This document shows, one piece after another, positions 54,348 through 63,736 of a stretch of DNA of 64,000 nucleotides; positions within the stretch are counted from its first letter, which is position 1, and each line of letters begins with the position of its first letter. A program made the position numbers and the translations under genes. The DNA comes from Corynebacterium diphtheriae (GTDB lineage Bacteria > Actinomycetota > Actinomycetes > Mycobacteriales > Mycobacteriaceae), in contig NZ_LN831026.1 of assembly GCF_001457455.1 (NCBI RefSeq), positions 186,001-250,000 of the forward strand, read 5' to 3'. The notes beneath the pieces were generated by a model that saw only the letters and a list, made by a program, of their open reading frames with translations, was not told the origin of the DNA and made no database searches.

Positions 54348-56108
54348 ATGACTATGAGATCGCCTCGCACCCTCGCCACGGTTGTTATCGCTGTGGCAAC
54401 CTATGCGCTCGCTTTGGTAGCCACCGCACTATTGCCTTGGTTTACCGGCCGCGAACCCGCTTTCGCTGTTCTTCGAGCCCGTGAGCGCGAACGCGAGGCG
54501 ACTCCTGAACTTCTTCAGGCCATCCGTGAGCAATTTGATCTCCCACACACCCCGTGGGAATCAGTATCCCGCTGGTTTGCGGGAGTCGCCCGCGGTGACT
54601 TTGGCACCTCCTGGGTCAACCCCGCACAAGGTGCATGGTCCCAAGCCACACACGGCTTAGGGATCACCGCCACGCTGACCTTTGTCTCCACTGTTTTGTG
54701 TCTGATCGTGGCGTTGCTCATCGTGATGCCCCGAATCGCAGCCGCTGCCCGCGGACGACGTGGGGGAGTAGCAGCCCCCCAGCTTTTAGCAGCCCTAGCA
54801 GCGCTTCCTGACTTTGTGGTGGCCGTGATCTTGTTGTGGCTGTGTGCCCTAGTGCTGCACATCCTGCCAGTGGGCGGGTGGTCCTCGCCCGCACACATGG
54901 TGCTGCCCTCCCTAGCATTGGGAGTATGCGCCGGTGGCGTGTACGGCAGAGTGCTGCTCATCACCGCAGATTCTGCCTCCCAAAAACCGTGGGTAGAGGC
55001 ATGGCGTATCAATGGCGTTGCGCACAGTCGGATCACCCGCGCACTGCTGTGGCGTAGTTTTGTCCCCACGATTCCACTGCTCACACTCTTTTTTGCTGGC
55101 ACCCTTGCCAGCACTGCGGCAGTAGAAGTGACCTTTAACATCCCAGGATTCGGGCGCACTGTTGTCAATTCTGCCTTGAATGCGGATCTGCCAGTGCTGC
55201 AGGCGGCAGTATTTGTGGTGCTTGTGGTGGGCGCGTTAAGCGGAATTGTGGCAAATACGCTGCGCCGAATCATTCTGCGTCGCCTCGAAGGCGATGTGGC
55301 GGGCGTGTCGCTGAGCACCGGCACGACGGCCACCAGCGTGGTGTTTGACCGCGTGAGCCTCATTATTGCGGCGATCCCACTGGTTGCTGTTGCCGCAGGC
55401 ATGATCCGCAGCGCAGCGATCAACACCGATGACCGCTTTGCCAGCTATTCGGCAGCGCACCCCTTGGGTGCCGACCAGCTAGGCCGTGACATCTGGGCAC
55501 GGCTTGCCGACGGCTTCACGTACTCCATCGGCGTGGCTGTCCTCGTAACCGCGCTTTGTGCCCTCATCGGCCTGATCGCAGGACATTTAGGCAGCTGGGT
55601 GCTCCACATCGGCGACGCCCTCAATGCTTTCCCAGCGGTCCTCCTCGGCCTCATTCTTGCCGGTGCCCTAGGTCCTTCTACCACCACAGCTGCGATCGCC
55701 GTTTTGATGGTGGGGTGGATCCCGCTGGCCTCCCACTGCGCAGCGGTTGTTCAAGAAGCCCGCGCTAGTGGACACTACCGCTACGCAGCAACCATGGGTG
55801 CAAGCCGGTGGCACCTGCTGCGCCACCATGTGCTGCCATGGACCACCCCCGCCGTTATCCGGCACGCTGTGGTGCGCATTGCCCACAACGCGATCTCCCT
55901 AGCCGCGTTGGGCTACCTCGGTGTCGGAGCAAGCGTTGGCAGCCCCGATTGGGGAGTGATCTTGGAAGAATCCACTCACTACCTTGAACGTGCCCCGTGG
56001 ATGGCCATTGGTCCGATGTTGTGCTTGGTGGCCCTAGGGGTTGTGGCTGCGGTGGCTACGGACAGCGTGGGGCGTCGACAAGCGTCTAGTTATCACCAGC
56101 CTGAATAA
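54348..56108 (+). CDS. Fused ABC permease (DppB-DppC-like, both domains in one chain)
   Basis: 586 residues. The first half (1-320) has the DppB layout: one helix, a large external region with LPHTPWESVSRWFAGVARGD, then five helices with an EAA-like loop WRINGVAHSRITRAL. The second half (from about 330) is DppC-like: HPLGADQLGRDIWARL and an EAA loop in YRYAATMGASRWHLLRHHVL. Normally these are two proteins. The ATG directly follows the preceding stop. The gene end overlaps the convergent SDR gene by 23 bp. Confidence 0.9.
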   Translation: MTMRSPRTLATVVIAVATYALALVATALLPWFTGREPAFAVLRAREREREATPELLQAIREQFDLPHTPWESVSRWFAGVARGDFGTSWVNPAQGAWSQATHGLGITATLTFVSTVLCLIVALLIVMPRIAAAARGRRGGVAAPQLLAALAALPDFVVAVILLWLCALVLHILPVGGWSSPAHMVLPSLALGVCAGGVYGRVLLITADSASQKPWVEAWRINGVAHSRITRALLWRSFVPTIPLLTLFFAGTLASTAAVEVTFNIPGFGRTVVNSALNADLPVLQAAVFVVLVVGALSGIVANTLRRIILRRLEGDVAGVSLSTGTTATSVVFDRVSLIIAAIPLVAVAAGMIRSAAINTDDRFASYSAAHPLGADQLGRDIWARLADGFTYSIGVAVLVTALCALIGLIAGHLGSWVLHIGDALNAFPAVLLGLILAGALGPSTTTAAIAVLMVGWIPLASHCAAVVQEARASGHYRYAATMGASRWHLLRHHVLPWTTPAVIRHAVVRIAHNAISLAALGYLGVGASVGSPDWGVILEESTHYLERAPWMAIGPMLCLVALGVVAAVATDSVGRRQASSYHQPE

Positions 56109-57579
56109 TGTTGCGCAACATGGTGGGAAATATCACGGCATGGAAAGGAATAAGCGCTAGCCAGTACACTCTGCCAAGCAGTCCTTTGGGGAAATAAACC
56201 GCCCGCTGTCGAAGTTTATTGCCGTTTATGGTGAACTGTAGCCAAGCTTGCCCAGATGCTCTCATTTCTGCACGGAGAGTGAGTTGTTTTTCAGGGATGA
56301 CTTCCTCGACTCGCCAAAAATCTACGCGGTCGCCAACTCGTAGTCGGTTGGGGTCGCGGCGCCCTCCTAAGCCGGGTCCGCCGATAGCTTTATCAATAAC
56401 ACCACGTACAAACCAGAGCAGCGGTGTGGAATACCAACCATGGTGTCCGCCGATGCCCTCAATTACTCGCCACACTTTAGCTGGTTCTGAACGAAAACTC
56501 TGTTCCTGAACGTCGCTATAAACGGTACGCCCTGTCCATTCCGGATCAGAAGGAAGATGATCTGTGGAAGAAAGATTTTTCCAGCTGCTGTCCCAACTAG
56601 ACAGCACCCCCATGCTTTCTTGTTGGAGTGCGCGGCGCACTGAAGTGGGGTAGTCGGTGAGCCCACTCGGTGGATCAGGGATATAGTCGCGGATTGAACG
56701 GTTGGTGCATATGGCATCTTCCTGCATGGATTGTGCAAGCGGTTGTGCAAGGCTCAACGGAGCTGGAGTTATAGCTGCAATCCAGAGTCCGGAAAGGGTG
56801 TCGAAGGGGAGGGAGATTGGTAGGGACACAATGGTGCGGCGTAAGCCGCGGATCTTCCCATATAGTCGCAGAAGGTCCGCAAACGTGTAAGTATGCCCGC
56901 CTCCGATATCGAATTCTTCATTGATTGGTTTAGGTAGATCAGCAGCTTTGACGAGGTAATAGAGGGTGTCGCGGATACTAATAGGCTCAATTTTATTGTT
57001 GATCCATTGTGGTGCCACCATGATGGGGAGGCGTTCGGTGAGGTGGCGGATCATTTCAAATGAAGCAGAACCTGAGCCAATCAATGTAGCGGCACGGAAC
57101 GTGATTGCAGGTACAGCAGTGGAGCCCAAGATGCGAGCAACGTTTTCCCGTGAACGCATGTGTGGGGATAATTTGTCGAGCTCTGTTCGAGGATGTAGGC
57201 CAGAAAGGTAGATAATTTGACGTACCCCGTTGCTGTGAGCAGCTTGGGCTACTTTGGATGCGATCTTTGATTCCAATTCCTCAAAGTTTTGAGTACCGCT
57301 CATGGAATGGACGAGATAGAAAACAGTATCTACGTCCTCAAAGAGCCGATTGACGTCTTCAGATATGCTTAAGTCTGCTTCAACGGCTTCTACTTGGTCA
57401 TACCAAGGAAAGCGCTTCAAGCTTGAGAGACTGCGTGAAGTAGCACGCACATGAAAGCCAGCACTGAGTAATTCGACTACTAACCGAGCACCGACATAGC
57501 CTGATGCTCCCGTGACTACGACGCGTCGTTCGGCATGCTGGGCTTTCAGATTCAACGTTGGGGTGATGGTGGAGTTCAT
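56086..57579 (-). CDS. NAD(P)-binding SDR protein with DUF2867 domain
   Basis: 497 residues. The N-terminal Rossmann domain has VVVTGASGYVGARLV and an extended-SDR/NmrA-like course (VFYLVHSMSG, IIYLSGLHP). The C-terminal part (about 340-497) is the DUF2867 domain: KVWRVIEGIGGHHGWYSTP, PGLGGRRDPNRLRVGD and a near-terminal helix. The function is unknown; related proteins are annotated as nucleoside-diphosphate-sugar epimerases without proof. Divergent from topA by about 140 bp. Confidence 0.85.
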   Translation of the reverse strand: MNSTITPTLNLKAQHAERRVVVTGASGYVGARLVVELLSAGFHVRATSRSLSSLKRFPWYDQVEAVEADLSISEDVNRLFEDVDTVFYLVHSMSGTQNFEELESKIASKVAQAAHSNGVRQIIYLSGLHPRTELDKLSPHMRSRENVARILGSTAVPAITFRAATLIGSGSASFEMIRHLTERLPIMVAPQWINNKIEPISIRDTLYYLVKAADLPKPINEEFDIGGGHTYTFADLLRLYGKIRGLRRTIVSLPISLPFDTLSGLWIAAITPAPLSLAQPLAQSMQEDAICTNRSIRDYIPDPPSGLTDYPTSVRRALQQESMGVLSSWDSSWKNLSSTDHLPSDPEWTGRTVYSDVQEQSFRSEPAKVWRVIEGIGGHHGWYSTPLLWFVRGVIDKAIGGPGLGGRRDPNRLRVGDRVDFWRVEEVIPEKQLTLRAEMRASGQAWLQFTINGNKLRQRAVYFPKGLLGRVYWLALIPFHAVIFPTMLRNIIQAGDN

Positions 57580-57718
57580 AATTGGACAGTGTACGTACTA
57601 AAACATGGCATGCTTCCCCCACTTGAGTACCCGAGTTGGACAAATGTGCGTAGTAGACCCGTACTATAAGGAGCCAACTGCCTTATGCGTTTTTAGTGAA
57701 TTGAGGGTTTCTTCTTTT

Positions 57719-60613
57719 ATGGCTGCTAAGACTGGGAACAAGCGTCTGGTCATCGTCGAGTCTGCGACGAAGGCCAAAAAGATCGCACCGTATCTTGGCG
57801 ATGACTACATCGTCGAGGCATCGGTCGGTCATATCCGTGACCTGCCGCGGGGTGCTGCGGACGTTCCCGCTAAGTACAAAAAGGAGCCATGGGCGCGCTT
57901 AGGCGTGAACACCGACAAAGGCTTTGAGCCGTTGTACGTGGTCAGCCCAGATAAAAAGAAGAAGGTGGCCGATCTTAAAGCCAAGCTCAAGCTTGTCGAC
58001 GAGCTCTTCCTAGCCACAGACCCCGACCGCGAGGGTGAAGCCATCGCTTGGCATCTGCTTGAAGTACTCAAGCCCAAGGTGCCGGTCAAGCGCATGGTGT
58101 TTAACGAGATTACTAAGCCTGCGATTCTTGCCGCTGCGCAAAACACCCGCGAGCTCGACGATAACCTCGTAGATGCCCAAGAAACACGCCGTATCCTCGA
58201 CCGCCTCTACGGCTACGAGGTATCCCCAGTGCTGTGGAAGAAGGTCATGCCACGGCTGTCCGCCGGACGCGTGCAGTCCGTGGCCACCCGCGTGATCGTA
58301 GAGCGCGAGCGCGAGCGCATGGCGTTTATCTCCGCTGATTACTGGGATGTGGAGGCGGAATTCGATACCGGCAAGCCTGCACAAGATAGCAACCCAACCT
58401 CCTTTACCGGCCGTTTGACGGCTTTAGACGGCAAGCGCGTGGCTACCGGCCGTGACTTCAACGACCGTGGCGAGCTCAAAGGCGACGCGGTGGTCGTCGA
58501 CAAGCAACGCGCTGAGGCCCTCGTCGAAGAGCTAACCGGCGTTGCAATGAGCGTGACCAAGGTAGAAGAAAAGCCTTATACACGCCGCCCCTACGCGCCC
58601 TTTATGACCTCAACCCTGCAACAAGAGGCCGGCCGCAAGCTGCACTACACCTCCGAACGCACCATGCGTATCGCGCAGCGCCTGTACGAAAACGGCCACA
58701 TCACCTACATGCGTACCGACTCCACCACCTTGTCGGAACAAGGCCTCAAAGCCGCCCGTGAACAGGCAATTTCCCTGTACGGTGCCGACTACGTGGCAGA
58801 CGCACCACGGCGCTACGACCGCAAAGTGAAAAACTCCCAAGAAGCCCACGAGGCGATCCGTCCCGCAGGTGAGCGATTTGCCACCCCAGGCGACCTCCAC
58901 GGCCAACTCGACGCGGAGGAATTCAAACTCTACGAGCTGATCTGGCAGCGCACCGTGGCCTCCCAGATGGCGGACGCTAAGGGCACCTCCATGAAGGTGA
59001 CCATCACCGGCAACAACGCCGAATTCTCCGCAACCGGCCGCACCATCACCTTCCCCGGTTTCTTGCGCGCCTACGTGGAAGTCAGCACGCTTGCCGACGG
59101 CCGCAACGTCGCCGACAACGCCGAGAGCCACCTGCCGCGCCTAGCTGAAGGCGACGGCGTAGAAACCAAGAACCTCGAAGCCGACGGACACTCCACCAAC
59201 CCACCAGCGCGCTACACCGAAGCCAGCCTGGTCAAGAAGATGGAAGACCTCGGCATTGGTCGCCCATCAACGTATGCGTCGATCATCAAGACCATCCAAG
59301 ACCGCGGCTACGTGTACTCCCGAGGCAACGCCCTGGTACCAAGCTGGGTAGCATTCGCCGTGATCGGACTGCTGGAAAAGAGCTTCGCAGCCCTCGTCGA
59401 CTACGACTTCACCTCCTCCATGGAAGACGAACTCGACGAGATCGCAGCCGGCCACGAAAACGGTGCCCACTGGCTTACCGGCTTCTACTTCGGTGATGCT
59501 GAAGCCTCCGACGCCAAAGCAGAGTCAATTGCCCGCCACGGTGGACTCAAAGCCTTGGTCGGCGATAACCTCGAACAAATCGACGCCCGCCTCGTCAACT
59601 CGCTGCCACTGTTTAAAGACCAAGAAGGCCGCGACGTCAACGTACGTGTTGGCCGCTACGGTCCATACCTCGAACGACAGGTCGGCGTGAGCGAAGATGG
59701 CGAGCCAGAGTACCAGCGCGCTAACCTCTCGGATTCGACCACCCCAGACGAGCTCACCCTCGAACTGGCAGAAAAGCTCTTTGCCACCCCACAGTCCGGC
59801 CGTGAGCTGGGCCGTAACCCCAAGAACAACCGCATGATCGTGGCTAAGGAAGGCCGCTTTGGGCCCTACGTCACCGAGCTAGTCAATGACGACGAGCGCA
59901 CAGAGGTAGAAGCCAAAGCCGAAGAGATCGTCGCCGCTGAACGTGAGGCAGAAGACCTCCAGCGTGCCGCCGAGGGCAAGCGCGCAAAGAACTGGGGCAC
60001 CAAGACCGCAGCAGCGCAAAAAGAAAAGCGCATCGCTCAGATCATCGAGGAAACCCTCAAACCAGGTACCGCCTCGTTGTTCAAGACAATGGAGCCCTCT
60101 TCCGTCACCCTCGACGAAGCACTCCAGCTGCTGGCCCTACCACGCGAAGTTGGCGTTGACCCCAGCGACAACGAAGTGATCACCGCCCAGAATGGGCGCT
60201 ACGGCCCATACCTGAAGAAGGGCAGCGACTCGCGTACCCTTGCGAGCGAGGACCAGATCTTCAGCATCACCCTCGACGAAGCACGCCGCATCTACGCGGA
60301 GCCCAAGCGTCGCGGTCGCGGAGCCACCTCACAATCGGTAATCAAGCAACTCGGTGACAACGACGTCTCCGGCAAGCCCATGTCGGTTCGCGACGGCCGC
60401 TTCGGCCCCTACGTCACCGACGGCACCACCAATGCGTCGCTACGCCGTGGCGACGACCCCACGCAGCTCACCGAAGCGCGCGCCAATGAGCTCCTCTCCG
60501 AGCGTCGCGCCAAAGAAGCTGCCGACGGTGGCTCATCGAAGAAAGCGACGAAAAAAGCCTCGAAAAAGACCACCAAGCGCGTGGCCAAAGCGGGTGCTCG
60601 CAAGAAGAAATAG
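57719..60613 (+). CDS. topA: DNA topoisomerase I
   Basis: 964 residues from ATG 57719; the frame stays open upstream to 57605, but MAAKTGNKRLVIVESATKAKKI is the expected N-terminus and GAGGG lies 11 bases before it. Toprim motifs VIVESATKA and FLATDPDREGEAIAWHL, active-site Tyr in HITYMRTDSTTLS. No zinc fingers; instead the actinobacterial C-terminal repeats with GRYGPYLE, GRFGPYVTEL, GRYGPYLKKG and GRFGPYVTDG, then a basic KKATKKASKKTTKR tail. It relaxes negative supercoils and is essential. Confidence 0.96.
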   Translation: MAAKTGNKRLVIVESATKAKKIAPYLGDDYIVEASVGHIRDLPRGAADVPAKYKKEPWARLGVNTDKGFEPLYVVSPDKKKKVADLKAKLKLVDELFLATDPDREGEAIAWHLLEVLKPKVPVKRMVFNEITKPAILAAAQNTRELDDNLVDAQETRRILDRLYGYEVSPVLWKKVMPRLSAGRVQSVATRVIVERERERMAFISADYWDVEAEFDTGKPAQDSNPTSFTGRLTALDGKRVATGRDFNDRGELKGDAVVVDKQRAEALVEELTGVAMSVTKVEEKPYTRRPYAPFMTSTLQQEAGRKLHYTSERTMRIAQRLYENGHITYMRTDSTTLSEQGLKAAREQAISLYGADYVADAPRRYDRKVKNSQEAHEAIRPAGERFATPGDLHGQLDAEEFKLYELIWQRTVASQMADAKGTSMKVTITGNNAEFSATGRTITFPGFLRAYVEVSTLADGRNVADNAESHLPRLAEGDGVETKNLEADGHSTNPPARYTEASLVKKMEDLGIGRPSTYASIIKTIQDRGYVYSRGNALVPSWVAFAVIGLLEKSFAALVDYDFTSSMEDELDEIAAGHENGAHWLTGFYFGDAEASDAKAESIARHGGLKALVGDNLEQIDARLVNSLPLFKDQEGRDVNVRVGRYGPYLERQVGVSEDGEPEYQRANLSDSTTPDELTLELAEKLFATPQSGRELGRNPKNNRMIVAKEGRFGPYVTELVNDDERTEVEAKAEEIVAAEREAEDLQRAAEGKRAKNWGTKTAAAQKEKRIAQIIEETLKPGTASLFKTMEPSSVTLDEALQLLALPREVGVDPSDNEVITAQNGRYGPYLKKGSDSRTLASEDQIFSITLDEARRIYAEPKRRGRGATSQSVIKQLGDNDVSGKPMSVRDGRFGPYVTDGTTNASLRRGDDPTQLTEARANELLSERRAKEAADGGSSKKATKKASKKTTKRVAKAGARKKK

Positions 60614-61195
60614 CGAAATAGCAGGGGCTACGCACCCCGCCCACACCACTGAACCCAGAACATCAGTGGGGTAATGCACGCCCTGGGTCATCACCACGGC
60701 TGCAACGGCAACAATCCCAAAGACAACACCAGCAGCGGCAACACTACGCCACAGCTGGTGTTGCGCCGTTTTCGCAATCAGATACAACGTGATCACCGAG
60801 GCAGTCACAAACGCCGTATGACCACTGGGATACGACCAATCAGCAGGCGTAACCTCCGGCGGGAAACGCAACAACGCATGATCCGGCCGCGGACGCTGGA
60901 ACACCACCTTCATCACAACCACCGGCGCCCAAGTAAGCGCCACTGTTAGCGCATAACACACACCCAGCCACACTTTGCGGCGCACTGCAGCAACCAACGC
61001 GGCAATAAACACAGTGGTGAACAACGAAAAACGCGGCTGGAGCCCCGCATAGAGGAACCCCACCACCGAGCCCACCGCACCTTCCTTGTGAGCATTGAAA
61101 GCTGCGGTGATGTGGGCGTCGTAAGTAAAACCACTCCCCACCACGCCGAGGATAAGGACAAACGCTAAGCCACAAGCTGCAGTCAATCGGTTCAT
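60533..61195 (-). CDS. PAP2-family membrane phosphatase
   Basis: 220 residues from ATG 61195; the frame continues upstream only through the hairpin repeat and is not coding there. Six membrane helices with the three phosphatase motifs: KVVFQRPRPDHA (Lys and Arg), YPSGHTAFV (Ser, His) and GVHYPTDVLGS (His, Asp). Acts on lipid phosphates such as undecaprenyl diphosphate or phosphatidylglycerophosphate. The last 27 codons (GHALGGLFRGFFRRF...) overlap the Lys-rich tail of topA on the other strand by 81 bp. No strong ribosome site is seen. Confidence 0.85.
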   Translation of the reverse strand: MNRLTAACGLAFVLILGVVGSGFTYDAHITAAFNAHKEGAVGSVVGFLYAGLQPRFSLFTTVFIAALVAAVRRKVWLGVCYALTVALTWAPVVVMKVVFQRPRPDHALLRFPPEVTPADWSYPSGHTAFVTASVITLYLIAKTAQHQLWRSVAAAGVVFGIVAVAAVVMTQGVHYPTDVLGSVVWAGCVAPAISLFLLASTRFGHALGGLFRGFFRRFLR

Positions 61196-61251
61196 GGGAA
61201 CCCATTGTGCTCTAGTTGGATTTTTGGGGCCACGATCCCGCGATCCCGCGA

Positions 61252-61338
61252 CCTCGAACTCAAGAACACAAAAAACCAAGGAAGAGCGGTGCGACGGGAT
61301 TTTGGCGACCATGGGTTTTCGAAGTCTTGAGTTCGAGG
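61252..61338. repeat. 87-bp hairpin repeat, copy C (inverted)
   Basis: Exactly 87 bp, opposite orientation to copies A and B: its left arm (CCTCGAACTCAAGAACACAA) matches the reverse complement of their right arms, and its right arm (GGTTTTCGAAGTCTTGAG then TTCGAGG) that of their left arms. The centre is again unique. It lies 57 bp upstream of the PAP2 start and next to a gene remnant. Confidence 0.8.
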
Positions 61339-61401
61339 AGGTGACAGAGGAGGTGCCGAACGCGCGGGCCGCCACCGCAGAAGAAGCAGCTCGATAGTAG
61401 G

Positions 61402-61602
61402 GAAATCACGACCTCGCCGATTCTGCAGGATCGGGTGCCAGAGGCGAAGGTAGTGAAGGCTTTTAGCAACATTAATTTCCGCCACTTGGGCGAGCTTGCG
61501 CGTCCGGAGCATGCCGACGCTCGCACCTCGCTGGTGATCGCCGGCGACGACGACAGCGCCATACATTCCCCAGGGTGTAAAGCCCACCTCTATCTTTAAT
61601 AT
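61402..61602 (+). pseudogene. Remnant of NAD(P)-binding (F420H2:NADP oxidoreductase-like) gene
   Basis: About 54 residues in one frame read ILQDRVPEAKVVKAFSNINF then RHLGELARPEHADARTSL and VIAGDDDSA, a familiar internal segment of NADPH:F420 reductase-like/NmrA-type NAD-binding proteins (VVKAFNTINFRHL...). No start, no Rossmann motif and no C-terminal part are present; the frame ends at TAA 61600 after unrelated sequence. It has probably been cut down by deletions around the hairpin repeat. Confidence 0.55.
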
Positions 61603-61617
61603 GGGTCCAAGACATCT

Positions 61618-61657
61618 AAGGGAGATCCGCCTCAAATCAACGAGGCCGATCTCCCTT
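61618..61657 (-). terminator. Hairpin downstream of OPT transporter gene
   Basis: AAGGGAGATC and GATCTCCCTT form a 10-bp stem with an inner GCCTC/GAGGC. It begins 17 bp past the OPT stop on the minus strand. No clear U-tract follows, so efficiency is uncertain. Confidence 0.55.
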
Positions 61658-61673
61658 GTACTAGCTGGGCTGC

Positions 61674-63650
61674 TTAGGCAGCTTCAGTGGACTTCGTGCG
61701 CAGCCACTTGTACAAAACAGTGACCATGATCGCGAAGACAACGAGGCCGATCCACTGGGTGGCAGCACCGAAATCGAACAGTGCTAGTGGTTCGTCCTTG
61801 CCGGATCCGCCAACGATAGCGGCGTTAAAGACACCGAAGAGGGATTCACCAACAATGGCACCGGTAGCAAGCAGGATACCCATGCGCTTGGAGGCCTCTG
61901 GGTTAGCTTGGCGTGCTGCCCACTTGTCGTAGAACAGGCCGATGAATGCGCCGATGGGGATGATCAGCGTCAGTGCGATTGGCAGGTAGATGCCCATGCC
62001 CACGGACAGTGGTGGCAGTGACCAGCCCTTGGTGCGGCGCAGGACCTCATCCAAGATGATCACGCAGACACCGATGATGGCGCCCAAGCCGATGCGGCTC
62101 CAGTCGAGGGAGTTGCCAAAGATGCCGTTGGCAACAGAGGACAGCAGTGCGGCCTGTGGGGCAGCCAGTGCGTTTTCGCCAGCGCCTGGGGCACCGACAA
62201 AGCCGAAGCCGTTCAGCATGAGCTGCAGTACAGGAGGGATGATGATCGAGCCGAACAGCACACCGATGATCAAAGCGACCTGCTGTTTCCATGGGGTTGC
62301 GGAAACCAACTGGCCGGTCTTGAGGTCCTGGAGGTTGTCGTTAGAAATGGTGGCAATACCGAAGACCACAGCGGAGGTGAACAGGGTGTAGGCCACTAGT
62401 GCTGGGGCGTTGGACTGCGACTCGTTGCCGGTGACGAACTTGATTAGCAGTGCGGAGGCCAGCACCACGATGATGCCCACGCCTGAAATTGGGGAGTTGG
62501 ATGCACCAATCAGGCCGGCCATGTAGCCGCACACTGCGGCGATGATCAGGCCGATGGCGAGGACGAACACGATGCTCAAGATGATCAGCGTGCTGGTGTG
62601 GTGAGAGATCTCGGTGGCGTGAACGAACAGGTAGAGCAGTGCGCCGATAGGCAGCATGGAAGCCAAGATCGTTCCCAACACGACGGTGAATGGGATGTCG
62701 CGTTCGGTGATGTCAACGTTGTTACCTGCGGCACGGGCACGCGAGGATGCGAGGGAATCCTTGATGCCCTTTGCAATCGGGGCGATGATCTTGATCAAGG
62801 TCCAGATAGCGGCAACGGCCATGGTGCCAGCGCCCACGAAGCGAACCTCTTGGACGAAGGTGGTGCTCACGACTTCAGCGAGTTCGCCGCCGGCTGCGAT
62901 GTCAGCTGCAGAGAAGTAAGGAAGCAACACGCCGTAGGAAATGATCAGACCAACGATCATGGAGATCGCAACGGTAGGGCCAACGAGGTGGCCCACACCG
63001 ATCAGTGCTAGCGACAGGCTGGAGCCGAAGATTGTGCCACCAGCACCGAGTTTGAAGGTGCCGATGATTTCCGCGGTGACAGCCTTCATGGCGGCTAGGA
63101 GGGAGTATCCGGCAGAGGTAAGAGCACCCACAATGATCACGGCGAGGCCGCGCTTGTTTTCTTCGTGGTCAGTGACCTGGGAGGCGTCGTCGCCCACCTT
63201 GAGCACCTCAGCTGCGGCCACGCCTTCGGGGTAAGGCAGGTCGGAGCCGGTGACAAGGGCGCGGCGCAGCGGGATGGAGTACATCACGCCGAGGATGCCG
63301 CCGAGGGCGCAGACGAATGCGGTGGTCCAGTATGGGAAGCCGGTCCACCAGCCGACCATGATAAGACCCGGTAGGACGAAGATAATCGCGGACAGCGTTC
63401 CTGCGGCAGAGGCGATGGTCTGCACGATGTTGTTTTCTTGAATCGTGTGACCAGCGAATTTACGCAGGATTGCCATGGAGATCACGGCAGCAGGGATAGA
63501 CGTGGCAAAGGTGATACCTACTTTGAGGCCCAAGTACACGTTTGCTGCGGTGAAGACCAGTGTGATCAGGCCACCGATGATGATGGCACGCAAGGTGAGT
63601 TCGCGCACAGGCGAGCTCACCTTAGGTTTGTGAATGTCGGGTTGAGACAC
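61674..63650 (-). CDS. OPT-family oligopeptide/metal-chelate transporter
   Basis: 658 residues from GTG 63650 (GAGAGG upstream); the longer frame from 63851 is not supported. About 15 membrane helices. SSPVRELTLRAIIIGGLITL, NVYLGLKVGITFATSIPA and NNIVQTIASAAGTLS are characteristic of bacterial OPT proteins, which import oligopeptides or, in plant YSL relatives, metal-nicotianamine complexes. It is probably monocistronic. It points away from the PAP2 gene region towards a terminator-like hairpin. Confidence 0.92.
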   Translation of the reverse strand: MSQPDIHKPKVSSPVRELTLRAIIIGGLITLVFTAANVYLGLKVGITFATSIPAAVISMAILRKFAGHTIQENNIVQTIASAAGTLSAIIFVLPGLIMVGWWTGFPYWTTAFVCALGGILGVMYSIPLRRALVTGSDLPYPEGVAAAEVLKVGDDASQVTDHEENKRGLAVIIVGALTSAGYSLLAAMKAVTAEIIGTFKLGAGGTIFGSSLSLALIGVGHLVGPTVAISMIVGLIISYGVLLPYFSAADIAAGGELAEVVSTTFVQEVRFVGAGTMAVAAIWTLIKIIAPIAKGIKDSLASSRARAAGNNVDITERDIPFTVVLGTILASMLPIGALLYLFVHATEISHHTSTLIILSIVFVLAIGLIIAAVCGYMAGLIGASNSPISGVGIIVVLASALLIKFVTGNESQSNAPALVAYTLFTSAVVFGIATISNDNLQDLKTGQLVSATPWKQQVALIIGVLFGSIIIPPVLQLMLNGFGFVGAPGAGENALAAPQAALLSSVANGIFGNSLDWSRIGLGAIIGVCVIILDEVLRRTKGWSLPPLSVGMGIYLPIALTLIIPIGAFIGLFYDKWAARQANPEASKRMGILLATGAIVGESLFGVFNAAIVGGSGKDEPLALFDFGAATQWIGLVVFAIMVTVLYKWLRTKSTEAA

Positions 63651-63736
63651 GACGAGGATCCTCTCTCGGAACGAGGAAAAGCAATGAACTTTATTAGCGT
63701 ATGTGCAGAATATTTGAAAAGAAAATTGTGACCTTT

